Positions 1 through 7,651 of a stretch of DNA of 64,000 bases are shown in pieces (the stretch's first letter is position 1; every line of letters begins with the position of its first letter). The stretch comes from an uncultured Ruminiclostridium sp. (GTDB lineage: Bacteria > Bacillota > Clostridia > Oscillospirales > Ruminococcaceae). A program made the translations under genes and the position numbers. The notes beneath the pieces were generated by a model. The model searched no databases. It was not told where the DNA came from and saw only the letters and a list, made by a program, of their open reading frames with translations. The stretch is from assembly GCA_910579265.1 (NCBI GenBank), contig CAJTTE010000013.1:1-64000 (forward strand), given 5' to 3'.

Positions 1-107
1 ACAAATTCTCCTTGAAATACGTCAGTATTCCTGCGTCGAATTTATGCAAGCTGACTGAAAATCTGACTGCGCAATTCACACGCAATCATTGTGCAATGTT
101 GCCTTAA
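1..107 (+). repeat. MITE-like repeat family B, copy 1 (cut by window edge)
   Basis: This is the right-hand part of a roughly 180 bp dispersed repeat found complete at 21919-22098, 38711-38890 and 47257-47436 and inverted at 56500-56678 and 59556-59735. It ends in the family's terminal inverted repeat (...CATTGTGC..., then TGCCTTAA). The left half lies outside the window. It has no coding capacity. Confidence 0.85.
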
Positions 108-175
108 AACCTTTTACGCCTTGTTTTCGGATAAAAAACAAACAATCACGGCTTTGGTTAAAGAAGGCTGCGCTT

Positions 176-1222
176 TTATAATTCCTTTCCCATAAAACGC
201 TGCGGCATTTTACCGTAGTTCGCTTTACAAACTGCGTCTACGATTTCGTCCTTACGGCTTGTCGGGTCAGGCAGATCGCAGACTATGTCGTTAAGATCAT
301 AGGGGCCGTTTCGGAAGTGCCCGACCGATGCTCCGCGGAATTCGCCGTCTATAAGCAGATATTGTAGAGGTTCATGGTCATATGGCAGACCGTCGGTGAG
401 TTTTTTTGCAAGATCTTTAAGAATGTGCTCATGAGCTTTATAAAGAAAGTCGTTTCGGTGAAGAGCGAGAACAAATTTCAACGGCTTGGGTTCATAGCCT
501 GAAAGCAGCTTTTCGTCGGTGCTCAGCATATATCCCGAGCCTGATATTGTCAATATGCCTTCGGCAGTCAGATCATCCAAAACCGCCCTGATTTCTTTTT
601 CCGGGATCTTGTAGAAGGACTTTGCCATTGCGGCGTCAAACCATACGAGGCGATATGCGAATCGTTGAAGCACGGTTTTAAGCGCGTCATGTCTTTTATA
701 TTTATCCGGATTTATTTTCGGGAACATTTCTTCAAATTTGTACCAGCCGCGGTCCCATTCGCCGTCATACTGATCCTCATAAATTAAAAACGCTTCCTGT
801 AACCGATGTAAAACAGGGGTGATTTCTTTAACCAACAGACCCGTTTCTCCCTTGATCCGCTGAATATTCAGAGGACCCTCGCGGCGAATCAGTTCCAGAA
901 TACGCAGCTGTATTTCGGTGGGCTTTGCGAGCGGTTTACGGTATAAAGCTATAAAATGTTCCAGGTCGCATGGTTCTATCCAGCCAAGAGTGCCTCCGCC
1001 GAACCGTCCCTTTATCAGCTTTCGTTCAAGCTGTCTTGTCCGGTTAAATTCAATATCGTTGAAAGCCGCGCGGAAAGAGAGCTCGGGAGGTTCTCCGAAG
1101 CCGTTCCAATAAACGTTCTGGCCGGGTTGTGTATCACGGTATAATTTTAGGTATTCGTTTACGTCCGCCTTATTTATAAGACACTGACGTTCCATGCGAA
1201 GAGAAATTACTTTTGTATCCAT
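176..1222 (-). CDS. Winged-helix DNA-binding protein, AlkZ/YcaQ-like (HTH_42 family)
   Basis: Predicted protein of 348 residues resembling the HTH_42 (winged-helix, AlkZ/YcaQ) family, whose characterised members are DNA glycosylases that remove bulky or cross-linked alkyl bases. The N-terminal third contains the run FRAAFNDIEFNRTRQLERKL followed by GRFGGGTLGW. The middle (about residues 105-165) reads as a winged helix, with LRILELIRREGPLNIQRIKG, and a second helical repeat follows around residues 200-235. The frame is open 23 codons further upstream, but the ATG at 1222 is chosen because a GAAAGGAAAG ribosome binding site sits just before it. I could not identify the catalytic Q-x-D/Q motif of AlkZ/YcaQ, so glycosylase activity is uncertain; many relatives are annotated only as winged-helix proteins. 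It stands alone on the minus strand. Confidence 0.6.
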   Translation of the reverse strand: MDTKVISLRMERQCLINKADVNEYLKLYRDTQPGQNVYWNGFGEPPELSFRAAFNDIEFNRTRQLERKLIKGRFGGGTLGWIEPCDLEHFIALYRKPLAKPTEIQLRILELIRREGPLNIQRIKGETGLLVKEITPVLHRLQEAFLIYEDQYDGEWDRGWYKFEEMFPKINPDKYKRHDALKTVLQRFAYRLVWFDAAMAKSFYKIPEKEIRAVLDDLTAEGILTISGSGYMLSTDEKLLSGYEPKPLKFVLALHRNDFLYKAHEHILKDLAKKLTDGLPYDHEPLQYLLIDGEFRGASVGHFRNGPYDLNDIVCDLPDPTSRKDEIVDAVCKANYGKMPQRFMGKEL

Positions 1223-1754
1223 TTTACATACTTTCCTTTCAAATCGATATGCAAGCCATAAAATGTTCATATTTTTAAGCGGAATGAACATGACGCCCTT
1301 CCGGATCGCTGAGCTGCCAATTTAAAGCGGAGTGCTCTTTTAAATAAAACCGTAAGCTTCCGAAATACGGTCTGGATTTATAATACATGAATGTCAATAC
1401 ATGATTTCCGTAGCTTTATGGAAGGCGGCTGATTCCTCGATCGCAGCATCAATACCTTTTCTTGGTCTGTTTAAAAAATTGTAATTGCCATAAACCGTGC
1501 AAAAACAAAGAAAAGACAAGTTTCATTTTTCCGATACTTGTCGTTTTCTGTGAAATTCTCCATAAAGAAAACTATGACCTTCTGTCGAAGGTTTTCTTTT
1601 TTATCTCTATCAAAAATTTGTGAAGCAAAAATAAATTCCCCTTATGGATATTAAAGAAAAATCGGGACGAAAACGAGCTGAGGAAAAGTCCGAAGGGCAA
1701 CTGACCAAGCCGTTTTCCTTTTGCAAAAACCGGCTGAAATTCGAATGCTGCCTA
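1223..1754. other. Non-coding stretch between two minus-strand genes
   Basis: No credible reading frame is seen. It holds the hairpin listed at 1566-1602 and presumably the promoter of the winged-helix gene, although no clear -35/-10 pair could be fixed. Confidence 0.5.
1566..1602 (-). terminator. Bidirectional-looking intrinsic terminator
   Basis: An inverted repeat with inner stem ACCTTC/GAAGGT and outer stem GAAAAC/GTTTTC, with T-rich tracts on both sides. It lies downstream of the minus-strand gene ending at 1755 and would work in either direction. Confidence 0.6.
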
Positions 1755-2285
1755 TTAAAGGAGGTTTTCACTTTCAACACCTGCTTCGTTTTTCATTAAA
1801 TAAATATGTTCTTCCTTTAAAAGTCTCTTTATCTCTAAAATATCCTCTGCTTTGACATCAGGAATTTCAAGCGCACTGGCTCCGCAATGAAATTTTTGAG
1901 CGCCATCAGACGATGAACCGATATAAACATGTGATACAGCATCTCCGGCACACCAATTACAATTATTATTTATACACCGAGCTTCATTAAAATTATCTTT
2001 GCTGACTGCTTTGTTCACAATATCCTTAAATCTCTCAGAGTAATCTTGACAAGCGGAAAATCGTAACATAAATATCGGCCTTGGTTGTTTGCCTTTTGTC
2101 ATACCGATTTTTGCAATCTGTTTACGGTGCATATCATGTTTAAAGGAAATTCTCTGGCCTTCTTTTTTGGGATTGTAGCCAAGCTCTGAAAGGTACTCTA
2201 TAAGCTCACGGTATATTGTCCGCTTTTCTCCCTCAAGCTGTGATAAGTATAACTCAATCAATTCTTGTTGTTTTTTTGTTTTCAT
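1755..2285 (-). CDS. Hypothetical protein with C-terminal cysteine cluster
   Basis: A 176-residue soluble protein that I do not recognise. The first 35 residues are charged and helical. The middle contains ISFKHDMHRKQIAKIG and PIFMLRFSAC. Around residues 105-115 there is a compact cluster, CINNNCNWC, followed by FHCGASAL, so four cysteines and a histidine could bind a metal. The start is the ATG at 2285, preceded by GGGGTAATTTT. There is no signal peptide or membrane segment. It is a single-gene unit ending before the hairpin at 1566-1602. No function is proposed. Confidence 0.6.
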   Translation of the reverse strand: MKTKKQQELIELYLSQLEGEKRTIYRELIEYLSELGYNPKKEGQRISFKHDMHRKQIAKIGMTKGKQPRPIFMLRFSACQDYSERFKDIVNKAVSKDNFNEARCINNNCNWCAGDAVSHVYIGSSSDGAQKFHCGASALEIPDVKAEDILEIKRLLKEEHIYLMKNEAGVESENLL

Positions 2286-2406
2286 AAAATTACCCCGCTT
2301 ATTCTAAAGTAATGTGGAGGTCGACTGTAAAACTGAGATAAAACGAATTTCATAGAGCCTTTTGGGTAACTTGATTTTTCTTATCAGTAAATACTCAAAA
2401 AAATAT

Positions 2407-2805
2407 TTATCCATTATAATAGATATAATAAAGCGCCCATCCAATACCGAGACGATCAACCGCAAGACCCGACGGAGTTGCCAATGGGTATGGACCTTCA
2501 ACAGAATGACTTTGAGGCTCTATGCTTATTTTATTATATTCATGATAAAAGTCGTCCTTTTAGTCAAAACGAATCTCAAAGCATAAAGCATTATCAAAGC
2601 CGGTCCTTGTTGTCCTACCCGGATCAATTAATATTTCGAGTCCGTATTTGTCCGTCATAATACGGATATCATCGCCGTTTGGCGGTACATTTTCTGAATG
2701 CTTCTTCGCTTTGAAAGCTCTGTGGTACATTTCAAACGCTTTGCTCCGTTCTTTGTTCATAAAACCTATTTGAAACCCTATCGTAAATTGCGGGAAGTCT
2801 GACAC
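2407..2805 (-). pseudogene. VOC-family (glyoxalase/bleomycin-resistance fold) gene broken by an in-frame TAA
   Basis: The frame starts at the ATG at 2805 and encodes MSDFPQFTIGFQIGF..., typical of small VOC-fold proteins related to PhnB. After 81 codons it hits TAA (2560-2562). The same frame then continues without a shift for 50 codons, through SVEGPYPLATPSGLAVDRLG and IGWALYYIYYNG, to a natural stop at 2407. The C-terminal part has the usual VOC ending. The lesion is therefore a single nonsense codon in an otherwise intact gene of about 132 codons. It could be real decay or a sequencing error. The distant family function is metal-dependent dioxygenase, lyase or drug sequestration, and the substrate is unknown. 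Confidence 0.75.
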
Positions 2806-2924
2806 GATAATTTTGTTCTAATAAATTATATATTGAAAAATGCTCCGTTGACATCGATCCTACAAGAATTGCATCATAAACAATTTCTATTATCGGGAAC
2901 GACATTTTCGGAGAAAAAACTAAA

Positions 2925-3101
2925 AAAAGAAACGACACTCTTCTTATCGAAGTTTGTCGTTTCTTAATGTGATATCATAGATTTTATATCTCGTTTCAAA
3001 CTTCGAAATGAAAGGGATCTTAGGGGGAAACCATCAGGGTTTCACCCTAAATTATAAACAAAAACCTCCGATTTTGCAACAGCAAAATAAGAGGTTTGCT
3101 G
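2925..3101 (-). repeat. Direct repeat R, copy 1 (hairpin-bearing, left of phd-doc)
   Basis: A stretch of about 175 bp nearly repeated at 3823-4002 in the same orientation. Shared parts include ATATCTCGTTTCAAACTTCG, a hairpin with stem TAGGG-GAAACC/GGTTTC-CCCTA, and the terminator-like hairpin AAACCTC...GAGGTTT. The match stops sharply at TTGCTG (3101), exactly where copy 2 runs into the 3' end of tRNA-Pro. The two copies bracket the phd-doc genes. Confidence 0.85.
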
Positions 3102-3125
3102 TGATTCGTTGATAAAATAGATTTT

Positions 3126-3503
3126 TTATTTACAGTGCTCCGACAGCCAATTCAAAATATCATTGACATCAAGCTTGCCTGCGGCAACACCAAGCCCAAG
3201 CTTTATCAAGTCGTCTTGCGTATAATCGGGTTGAACTCCGTTTACTTCAAGAAAAATTAACATAACGTGTATCCCCGTCCTTTTGTTTCCGTCAACAAAA
3301 GGGTGATTGGAGATAACAGAACGGCACATCGCCGCCGCTTTGGACAGCAGTGAGGGGTAAACCTCTTTGCCCTCGAACGCTTGAAAAGGAGCGTTCAAAG
3401 CGGATTGCAGTAAATTCATATCACGCACTTCGCCTGAACCACCCGTCGCTTTTATCATCATCTCGTGAACCGACAAAACTTGATGTTCCGTAAGCCTTAT
3501 CAT
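3126..3503 (-). CDS. doc: Doc-family (Fic fold) toxin, death-on-curing type
   Basis: A 125-residue protein of the Doc branch of the Fic superfamily. P1 Doc phosphorylates elongation factor Tu and stops translation. The diagnostic catalytic motif HPFVDGNKRTG is at residues 67-77, matching HxFx(D/N)GNKRxG, with the catalytic His67 and phosphate-binding Lys/Arg present. The N-terminal helix EHQVLSVHEMMI and the flap region around ALNAPFQAF are typical. The length matches the family. Its start codon overlaps the end of the upstream antitoxin gene by 4 bp (ATGA), so the pair is translationally coupled. It appears intact. The pair lies between two direct repeats (2925-3101 and 3823-4002), which suggests a mobile or excisable unit. 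Confidence 0.93.
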   Translation of the reverse strand: MIRLTEHQVLSVHEMMIKATGGSGEVRDMNLLQSALNAPFQAFEGKEVYPSLLSKAAAMCRSVISNHPFVDGNKRTGIHVMLIFLEVNGVQPDYTQDDLIKLGLGVAAGKLDVNDILNWLSEHCK

Positions 3504-3742
3504 TTTGCAAGCTCCTTATACGCTTCAAGATTTTTTTCAATCAGCTTTTTGGAGATATTCTCGACGTCCTCGTCGGAAGCGTTTCGAAATTCGTCGGTGG
3601 AAGGGAATTCCATAATAATGTAGCGCGGAACGTTATTTTTCAAAATTACCGCCAATCCGTTTTCGTCAACAAGCCGTGCCACCTTTGAAAAATTCTGATT
3701 TGCCTCGGTGATCGAAACCAAGGATTTTGTATTCACTAACAT
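3500..3742 (-). CDS. phd: Phd/YefM-family antitoxin
   Basis: An 80-residue antitoxin for the adjacent Doc toxin. The N-terminal half, TKSLVSITEANQNFSKVARLVDENG followed by AVILKNNVPRYIIM, is the classic Phd/YefM DNA-binding fold. The C-terminal charged tail, ISKKLIEKNLEAYKELAK, is the disordered toxin-binding segment. An upstream TTG at 3751 is possible, but the ATG at 3742 has AGGAG at a proper distance and is preferred. In this family the antitoxin and complex repress their own promoter. The short region upstream (3743-3800) is AT-rich and contains TATATATTATA, compatible with an autoregulated promoter, though no operator was resolved. Confidence 0.9.
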   Translation of the reverse strand: MLVNTKSLVSITEANQNFSKVARLVDENGLAVILKNNVPRYIIMEFPSTDEFRNASDEDVENISKKLIEKNLEAYKELAK

Positions 3743-3822
3743 TGAAATCAACTCCTCTCTATTATATATTATACAACAAATTTAGGAGAAATTCAACCTA
3801 TTTTTTAAAAATGATCCAATAA

Positions 3823-4002
3823 AAAAGCGGCAGGTTTCGTTTGGCCGAAAGTTGTCGCTTTTTGTGATATCGTGACCAAATAGATTTTATATCTCGTTTC
3901 AAACTTCGAAATGAAAGGGGTCTTAGGGGGAAACCATTAGGGTTTCCCCCTAAATTATAAACAAAAACCTCCGATTTTGCAACAGCAAAATAAGAGGTTT
4001 GC
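3823..4002 (-). repeat. Direct repeat R, copy 2 (3' flank of tRNA-Pro)
   Basis: This copy matches 2925-3101 over most of its length with a few substitutions and a small insertion (GACCAA). It begins immediately after the encoded CCA of tRNA-Pro, so in this copy it functions as the tRNA's downstream region and includes its terminator. With copy 1 it makes direct repeats about 900 bp apart around phd-doc. Confidence 0.85.
3963..4000 (-). terminator. Terminator of tRNA-Pro
   Basis: On the minus strand just after the tRNA: AAACCTC, then an inner stem ATTTTG/CAAAAT, then GAGGTTTTTG. It is a strong hairpin followed by a T-run. The same hairpin is duplicated in repeat copy 1. Confidence 0.8.
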
Positions 4003-4079
4003 TGGTCGGAGTGACCGGACTTGAACCGACGACCTCTACCACCCCAAGGTAGCGCGCTACCAATCTGCGCCACACCCCG
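4003..4079 (-). tRNA. tRNA-Pro (anticodon GGG)
   Basis: A 77-nt cloverleaf. The acceptor stem is CGGGGTG/CACTCCG, with discriminator A and an encoded CCA. The D-arm contains GGCGCAGATTGGTAGCGC. The anticodon stem is CTACC/GGTAG around loop TTGGGGT, so the anticodon is GGG. The T-arm contains GGTTCAAGTCC. It is expressed from the promoter at 4102-4129 and terminated by the hairpin immediately downstream. Confidence 0.95.
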
Positions 4080-4101
4080 ACTTAACGTTTAGCACTTAAT
4101 A

Positions 4102-4129
4102 ATTATACTCTAAAATCTCGGAATGTCAA
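4102..4129 (-). promoter_or_regulatory. Sigma-A promoter of tRNA-Pro
   Basis: On the minus strand: consensus TTGACA (4124-4129), a 16 bp spacer and consensus TATAAT (4102-4107), about 23 bp from the tRNA 5' end. Confidence 0.85.
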
Positions 4130-4285
4130 TACCTTTTTTGAAATTTTTTGATTTTTTTACAATAATCCGAGCATGACAGCCCTGTCGTCAATATGCGTTT
4201 GTTATACAAAAGGGATAAGTCTTGCAGAATTTTAAAAATGCTACAAGACACCTTCTTAAAATTCGCCGCTTTCATAATTCCGATC

Positions 4286-4474
4286 AGGGCGTATCGGAAA
4301 ACAAAGCAAATTAGTACAATGATCCCGCTGAAAGCGTAGTGATTTCAAGAAAAAAACGCAGACATACGGGGGATTTCGCAGTTACCCTTTTCGGATAACT
4401 ATCGGCATTCTTTAATTCGTAAAGCGTCCGCAGTAAGCAGATATTGTGCAATTTGCGGCTTTTCAGATAGCCCT
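4286..4474 (-). repeat. MITE-like repeat family A, copy 1 (inverted)
   Basis: About 189 bp bounded by imperfect inverted ends, AGGGCGTATCGGAAAAC on the left and CTTTTCAGATAGCCCT on the right. The inside carries the family core: GTAC near the left, AAGAAAAAAACGCAG, GGATAACTATCGGCATTC and GCGTCCGCAGT. Other copies are at 13890-14063, 30878-31052, 45407-45587, 47196-47467 (split), 53473-53663, 60413-60604 and 62752-62942. It ends 17 bp from the stop of the gene at 4491. Confidence 0.8.
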
Positions 4475-4490
4475 GAAAGCAAAAAGCTTT

Positions 4491-5045
4491 TTATCTAAGT
4501 CCTATTTCTATTCCGGTATAATCTTTTTCCGTACGGTATGTCATCTCCTGTTCGAAATCCACATATTCGCAGGTCAAAAGATACTTGCCCAGATAAACAT
4601 GCTGAATAACTTCGCAATCCTCACCGGCTTTTACGATCGGGAGCCAATGCTTTCCGTTTATAGTGATCTTTCCGTTAAAAAGCTTTTCCGGAACATGGGG
4701 GTAGTCCAAAGTTCCTTTGTTAAGCTCTATTCCAAAGGTTGTAACCGTTTTTCCGTTAAGCGTATAGCATTTTATCCCCAACTGATCCCATATGTAATTC
4801 ACACGATTCGTAACGGTGTTCTGTCCGTACATGCTGTCAAGAAAGTTCTTGTCGTCCATTTTGGTATCAAACTGCATGGCTCTGGGGTTTCCGAAAATCT
4901 TGACCATCGTATCGATGTCGACCGGAAGAGTAAGCTTGTTTTTTTCATTAATAACTATATTCTTTCCTGTTATATCTATGTGAATGGGTTCTCCTTCCGC
5001 AACGGGGAAAGTCTTATTAAATATTTTTTTTAAAAAATCAAACAT
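4491..5045 (-). CDS. Hypothetical protein, soluble, unknown family
   Basis: A 184-residue protein that I do not recognise. It begins MFDFLKKIFNK, then an acidic beta-rich body: HIDITGKNIVINEKNKLTLP, a segment around FGNPRAMQFD, and VNYIWDQLGIKCYTLNGKTV. The short alternating strands suggest a beta-sandwich like those of some immunity-type proteins, but nothing specific is recognised and no toxin partner is adjacent. There is no signal peptide. The start ATG at 5045 has GAAAGGAG upstream. It is a monocistronic minus-strand gene, with a family A repeat 17 bp past its stop. Confidence 0.6.
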   Translation of the reverse strand: MFDFLKKIFNKTFPVAEGEPIHIDITGKNIVINEKNKLTLPVDIDTMVKIFGNPRAMQFDTKMDDKNFLDSMYGQNTVTNRVNYIWDQLGIKCYTLNGKTVTTFGIELNKGTLDYPHVPEKLFNGKITINGKHWLPIVKAGEDCEVIQHVYLGKYLLTCEYVDFEQEMTYRTEKDYTGIEIGLR

Positions 5046-5247
5046 TTTTTCTCCTTTCGCTTTTCACAAAAAAGATTGCGTTTATGATTGCAAGTTTAAA
5101 ATTAAAAACAAGATTTGATTTTTTGAAGGCTTTTCTTGTTATTCGTGCCACAAAAGCGGTACAGAAAAATTAGTATTGTTCATGGTGTTTCCATAACGAA
5201 CAAAGCGCCGGGTTCAAAAAACGGAATGCTATTTGTTCATTCGCACT

Positions 5248-5844
5248 CTAATATCTTTTATTGGGCTTATTGTCCCGTATGTCTCTTCCCATTGAAAAAT
5301 AAACCCGGACATACATTATAAAAGCGAATACCATAAATGCGCCGCTAATAAGGATCAATGCCGTTGAAAGCTCATATGGCATTTTTGAAGGGGGAATGGC
5401 GAGAAGCACTGTCATAACCAAATAAAAAACCGTTGTGGAAACCTTTCCGTACCAATGCGCCCCCTTAAGCTTTCTCCCCTTTTTAAGAAAAAGCAGAGCC
5501 AGTATCGCCATGGTTATTTCTTTTATTACCAGAACTCCGATAAATGCCCATAGCAGCTTGTACCGCATAGCAAGACATATCATTATGGCGCATTGGGTGA
5601 GCTTGTCGGCGACCGGGTCTATTATTTTTCCCAATTCGGTTATCTGATTGAATTTTCGGGCGATTTTGCCATCCAGCATATCGGTGAGCCCCGATAAGAT
5701 CAATACACCCGCCGCAGCCATATGGTATCCGATGCCTTTATTGGAATTGAAAAACAATACTATAAACACAGGGATAAGCACTATTCTGAAATAACTCAGG
5801 ATGTTCGGTATGCTGAATATTTCCTTTTTTAAATTTTTGTCCAT
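5248..5844 (-). CDS. pgsA: CDP-diacylglycerol--glycerol-3-phosphate 3-phosphatidyltransferase (CDP-alcohol phosphatidyltransferase)
   Basis: A 198-residue integral membrane enzyme that transfers a phosphatidyl group from CDP-diacylglycerol to glycerol 3-phosphate, the committed step to phosphatidylglycerol. The CDP-alcohol phosphotransferase signature is complete around residues 56-83: TDMLDGKIAR, eight residues, then GKIIDPVADK, which gives D-x2-DG-x2-AR-x8-G-x3-D-x3-D. The N-terminus, IPNILSYFRIVLIPVF, is characteristic of PgsA. Five or six membrane segments are visible. A cardiolipin- or inositol-type synthase of the same family cannot be fully excluded. A good promoter lies about 270 bp upstream (6117-6145), implying a long leader. 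Confidence 0.85.
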   Translation of the reverse strand: MDKNLKKEIFSIPNILSYFRIVLIPVFIVLFFNSNKGIGYHMAAAGVLILSGLTDMLDGKIARKFNQITELGKIIDPVADKLTQCAIMICLAMRYKLLWAFIGVLVIKEITMAILALLFLKKGRKLKGAHWYGKVSTTVFYLVMTVLLAIPPSKMPYELSTALILISGAFMVFAFIMYVRVYFSMGRDIRDNKPNKRY

Positions 5845-6116
5845 CGATACAAAAATTCCTTCCCTTTATGAAGAAACGCATTCGGCCGGCTTTTGAAAAG
5901 ATCCGTGTCCGTTAAGGCTATGCCGCATTTTCAACAACGTTTTTTGTATATGACATATTTGGCTCTACAGCTTTAATATTCCCGTCAAAGGGGTTATTAA
6001 ACAAAAAACGAAAGCCTGGCGGCGTACTTGTTTAACAAACGCATTTCCTGAAACGGCGTCATCTGTTTCTTTAAATGCCGTTACCGGATATTAAAAGCCG
6101 AAGGTTGTACTTTATA
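5845..6116. other. Probable 5' leader of pgsA
   Basis: No gene is seen between the pgsA start and the minus-strand promoter at 6117-6145. If that promoter drives pgsA, this is an untranslated leader of about 270 nt. A 21-codon frame opens with MTPFQEMRLL inside it, but it has no clear ribosome binding site. No known riboswitch motif was recognised. Confidence 0.4.
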
Positions 6117-6145
6117 AGTATATCAAAAGTGTTGTGCTTTGTCAA
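6117..6145 (-). promoter_or_regulatory. Sigma-A promoter upstream of pgsA
   Basis: On the minus strand: TTGACA (6140-6145), a 17 bp spacer and TATACT (6117-6122). The spacing is perfect and the hexamers are near-consensus. Confidence 0.7.
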
Positions 6146-6389
6146 TCCTTGGATATTTTAAGGTAAATTGAGATAATTATTATAAAAAGCTTTTATCATA
6201 TGTGAAAACAAGGTTTTTTCCGTTAAAATTCATAAATAAACGCTTAGAATAGAGCCTGCGGATGTTGAATTTGCATAATCATTTAAAGGATCTGGGGCGA
6301 TGAAAAAAACAATAATTGAAATATATTACATTATGTTTATGTTATTTTTTTCAGAAAACCGGGCTTGTCAAAAAAAGGAAGCACAAGAC

Positions 6390-6418
6390 TTGCACTTCAT
6401 AAAGAATTGTGCTATAAT
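6390..6418 (+). promoter_or_regulatory. Sigma-A promoter of pheST and its leader
   Basis: TTGCAC (6390-6395), a 17 bp spacer and TATAAT (6413-6418). Transcription would begin near 6425, leaving a leader of about 135 nt. The leader contains a hairpin with stem GGCGGA/TCCGCC (6505-6529). A CGTCA in its loop is complementary to TGACG upstream. No T-box consensus was seen. Confidence 0.75.
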
Positions 6419-6558
6419 ACATAAGATAAAATAGAGTTGTAGGCTCTGTTTATGATTTTTTTATTCTTTGATTTACCGCGGATGACGTAAAAAAAGAATT
6501 TATAGGCGGATCGTCAGAGTTTTTCCGCCGTTAATATAGAAAGGAATGATCTGAACAG

Positions 6559-7578
6559 ATGAAGGAGCAGTTAAGCAGCATTCAGCAAAAGGCTCTTGAA
6601 GAAATCAAGGTTGCGTCGGATATTAAAACCGTTGATGATCTTAAAGTAAGGCTTCTTGGAAAAAAAGGAGAGCTTACGGCTATTCTTAAGCAGATGGGAA
6701 AGCTTTCCGCAGAGGAGAGACCCGTTATCGGTCAACTCGCCAATGATGTAAGACAATGCATAGAAAATGACATTGCACGTAAAAAGGAACAGCTTAAATC
6801 ATTGGAAACGGAGAGAAAGCTTAAAAAAGAAACGCTTGACGTTACTCTGCCCGGAAAAAGATTCGAACAGGGCAGGAGACATCCGCTTAACATCGTTTTG
6901 GAGGATTTGAAGGAAATATTCAAGGGCATGGGATATTCCGTGGTTGACGGTCCGGAGGTGGAAGAAACCAAATATGTATTCGATATGCTGAATACCGACG
7001 AGGGACACCCTGCCCGTGATCCGCAGGATACATTCTACATTACCGACAATATACTGCTTCGGACACAAACAAGCTCGGTTCAGATACGCACGATGCTCAA
7101 AAACAAACCGCCCATAGCAATTATCAGTCCCGGCAGGGTTTACAGAAGCGACGCTGTGGACGCGACCCACAGCCCGATATTCCATCAATGCGAGGGTCTT
7201 GTTATCGATAAGGGCATTACCTTCGGCGATTTAAAGGGTACTCTCGAAATGTTTGCAAAAAGGCTTTATGGAAACGATGTAAAGGTTCGTTTCCGTCCTC
7301 ACCATTTTCCATATACGGAACCCTCTGCGGAAATGGATCTTCAGTGCTTCAAATGCGGCGGTAAGGGATGTCCGCTTTGTAAGGGAGAAGGCTGGATAGA
7401 AATGCTGGGAAGCGGCGTAGTTCACCCGCAGGTGCTTATCAATTGCGGCATAGATCCTGAGGAGTACAGCGGATTTGCTTTCGGTATAGGCTTGGAGCGT
7501 ATCGCTATGATGAGATTTGAGATAGACGATATGAGATTGTTTTACGAGAATGACATCAGGTTCCTGAAACAGTTCTGA
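6559..7578 (+). CDS. pheS: Phenylalanine--tRNA ligase alpha subunit
   Basis: A 339-residue catalytic subunit of the (alpha-beta)2 class II synthetase that charges tRNA-Phe. The N-terminal coiled coil, about residues 1-85, binds tRNA. Class II motifs follow: motif 2 in the segment TQTSSVQIRTM...GRVYRSDAVDATHSPIFHQ, the FRPHHFPYTEPSAEMD strand, and motif 3 GFAFGIGLERIAMM near residue 310. A cysteine-rich insert, CFKCGGKGCPLC, at about residues 263-274 resembles a zinc knuckle seen in a subset of bacterial PheS. The length is normal. It is the first gene of the pheST operon, with pheT starting 73 bp later. Confidence 0.97.
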   Translation: MKEQLSSIQQKALEEIKVASDIKTVDDLKVRLLGKKGELTAILKQMGKLSAEERPVIGQLANDVRQCIENDIARKKEQLKSLETERKLKKETLDVTLPGKRFEQGRRHPLNIVLEDLKEIFKGMGYSVVDGPEVEETKYVFDMLNTDEGHPARDPQDTFYITDNILLRTQTSSVQIRTMLKNKPPIAIISPGRVYRSDAVDATHSPIFHQCEGLVIDKGITFGDLKGTLEMFAKRLYGNDVKVRFRPHHFPYTEPSAEMDLQCFKCGGKGCPLCKGEGWIEMLGSGVVHPQVLINCGIDPEEYSGFAFGIGLERIAMMRFEIDDMRLFYENDIRFLKQF

Positions 7579-7651
7579 CATTTGGCGGCAATGTGATTGC
7601 AAAAACAGTCACGTTGCCCTGACAAAAGTAATTCGCAAGGAGGATAATCCG

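Noticed and set aside
6425..6558. T-box riboswitch before pheS
   Set aside because: No AGGGTGG-type T-box consensus, specifier loop or adjacent terminator was found.
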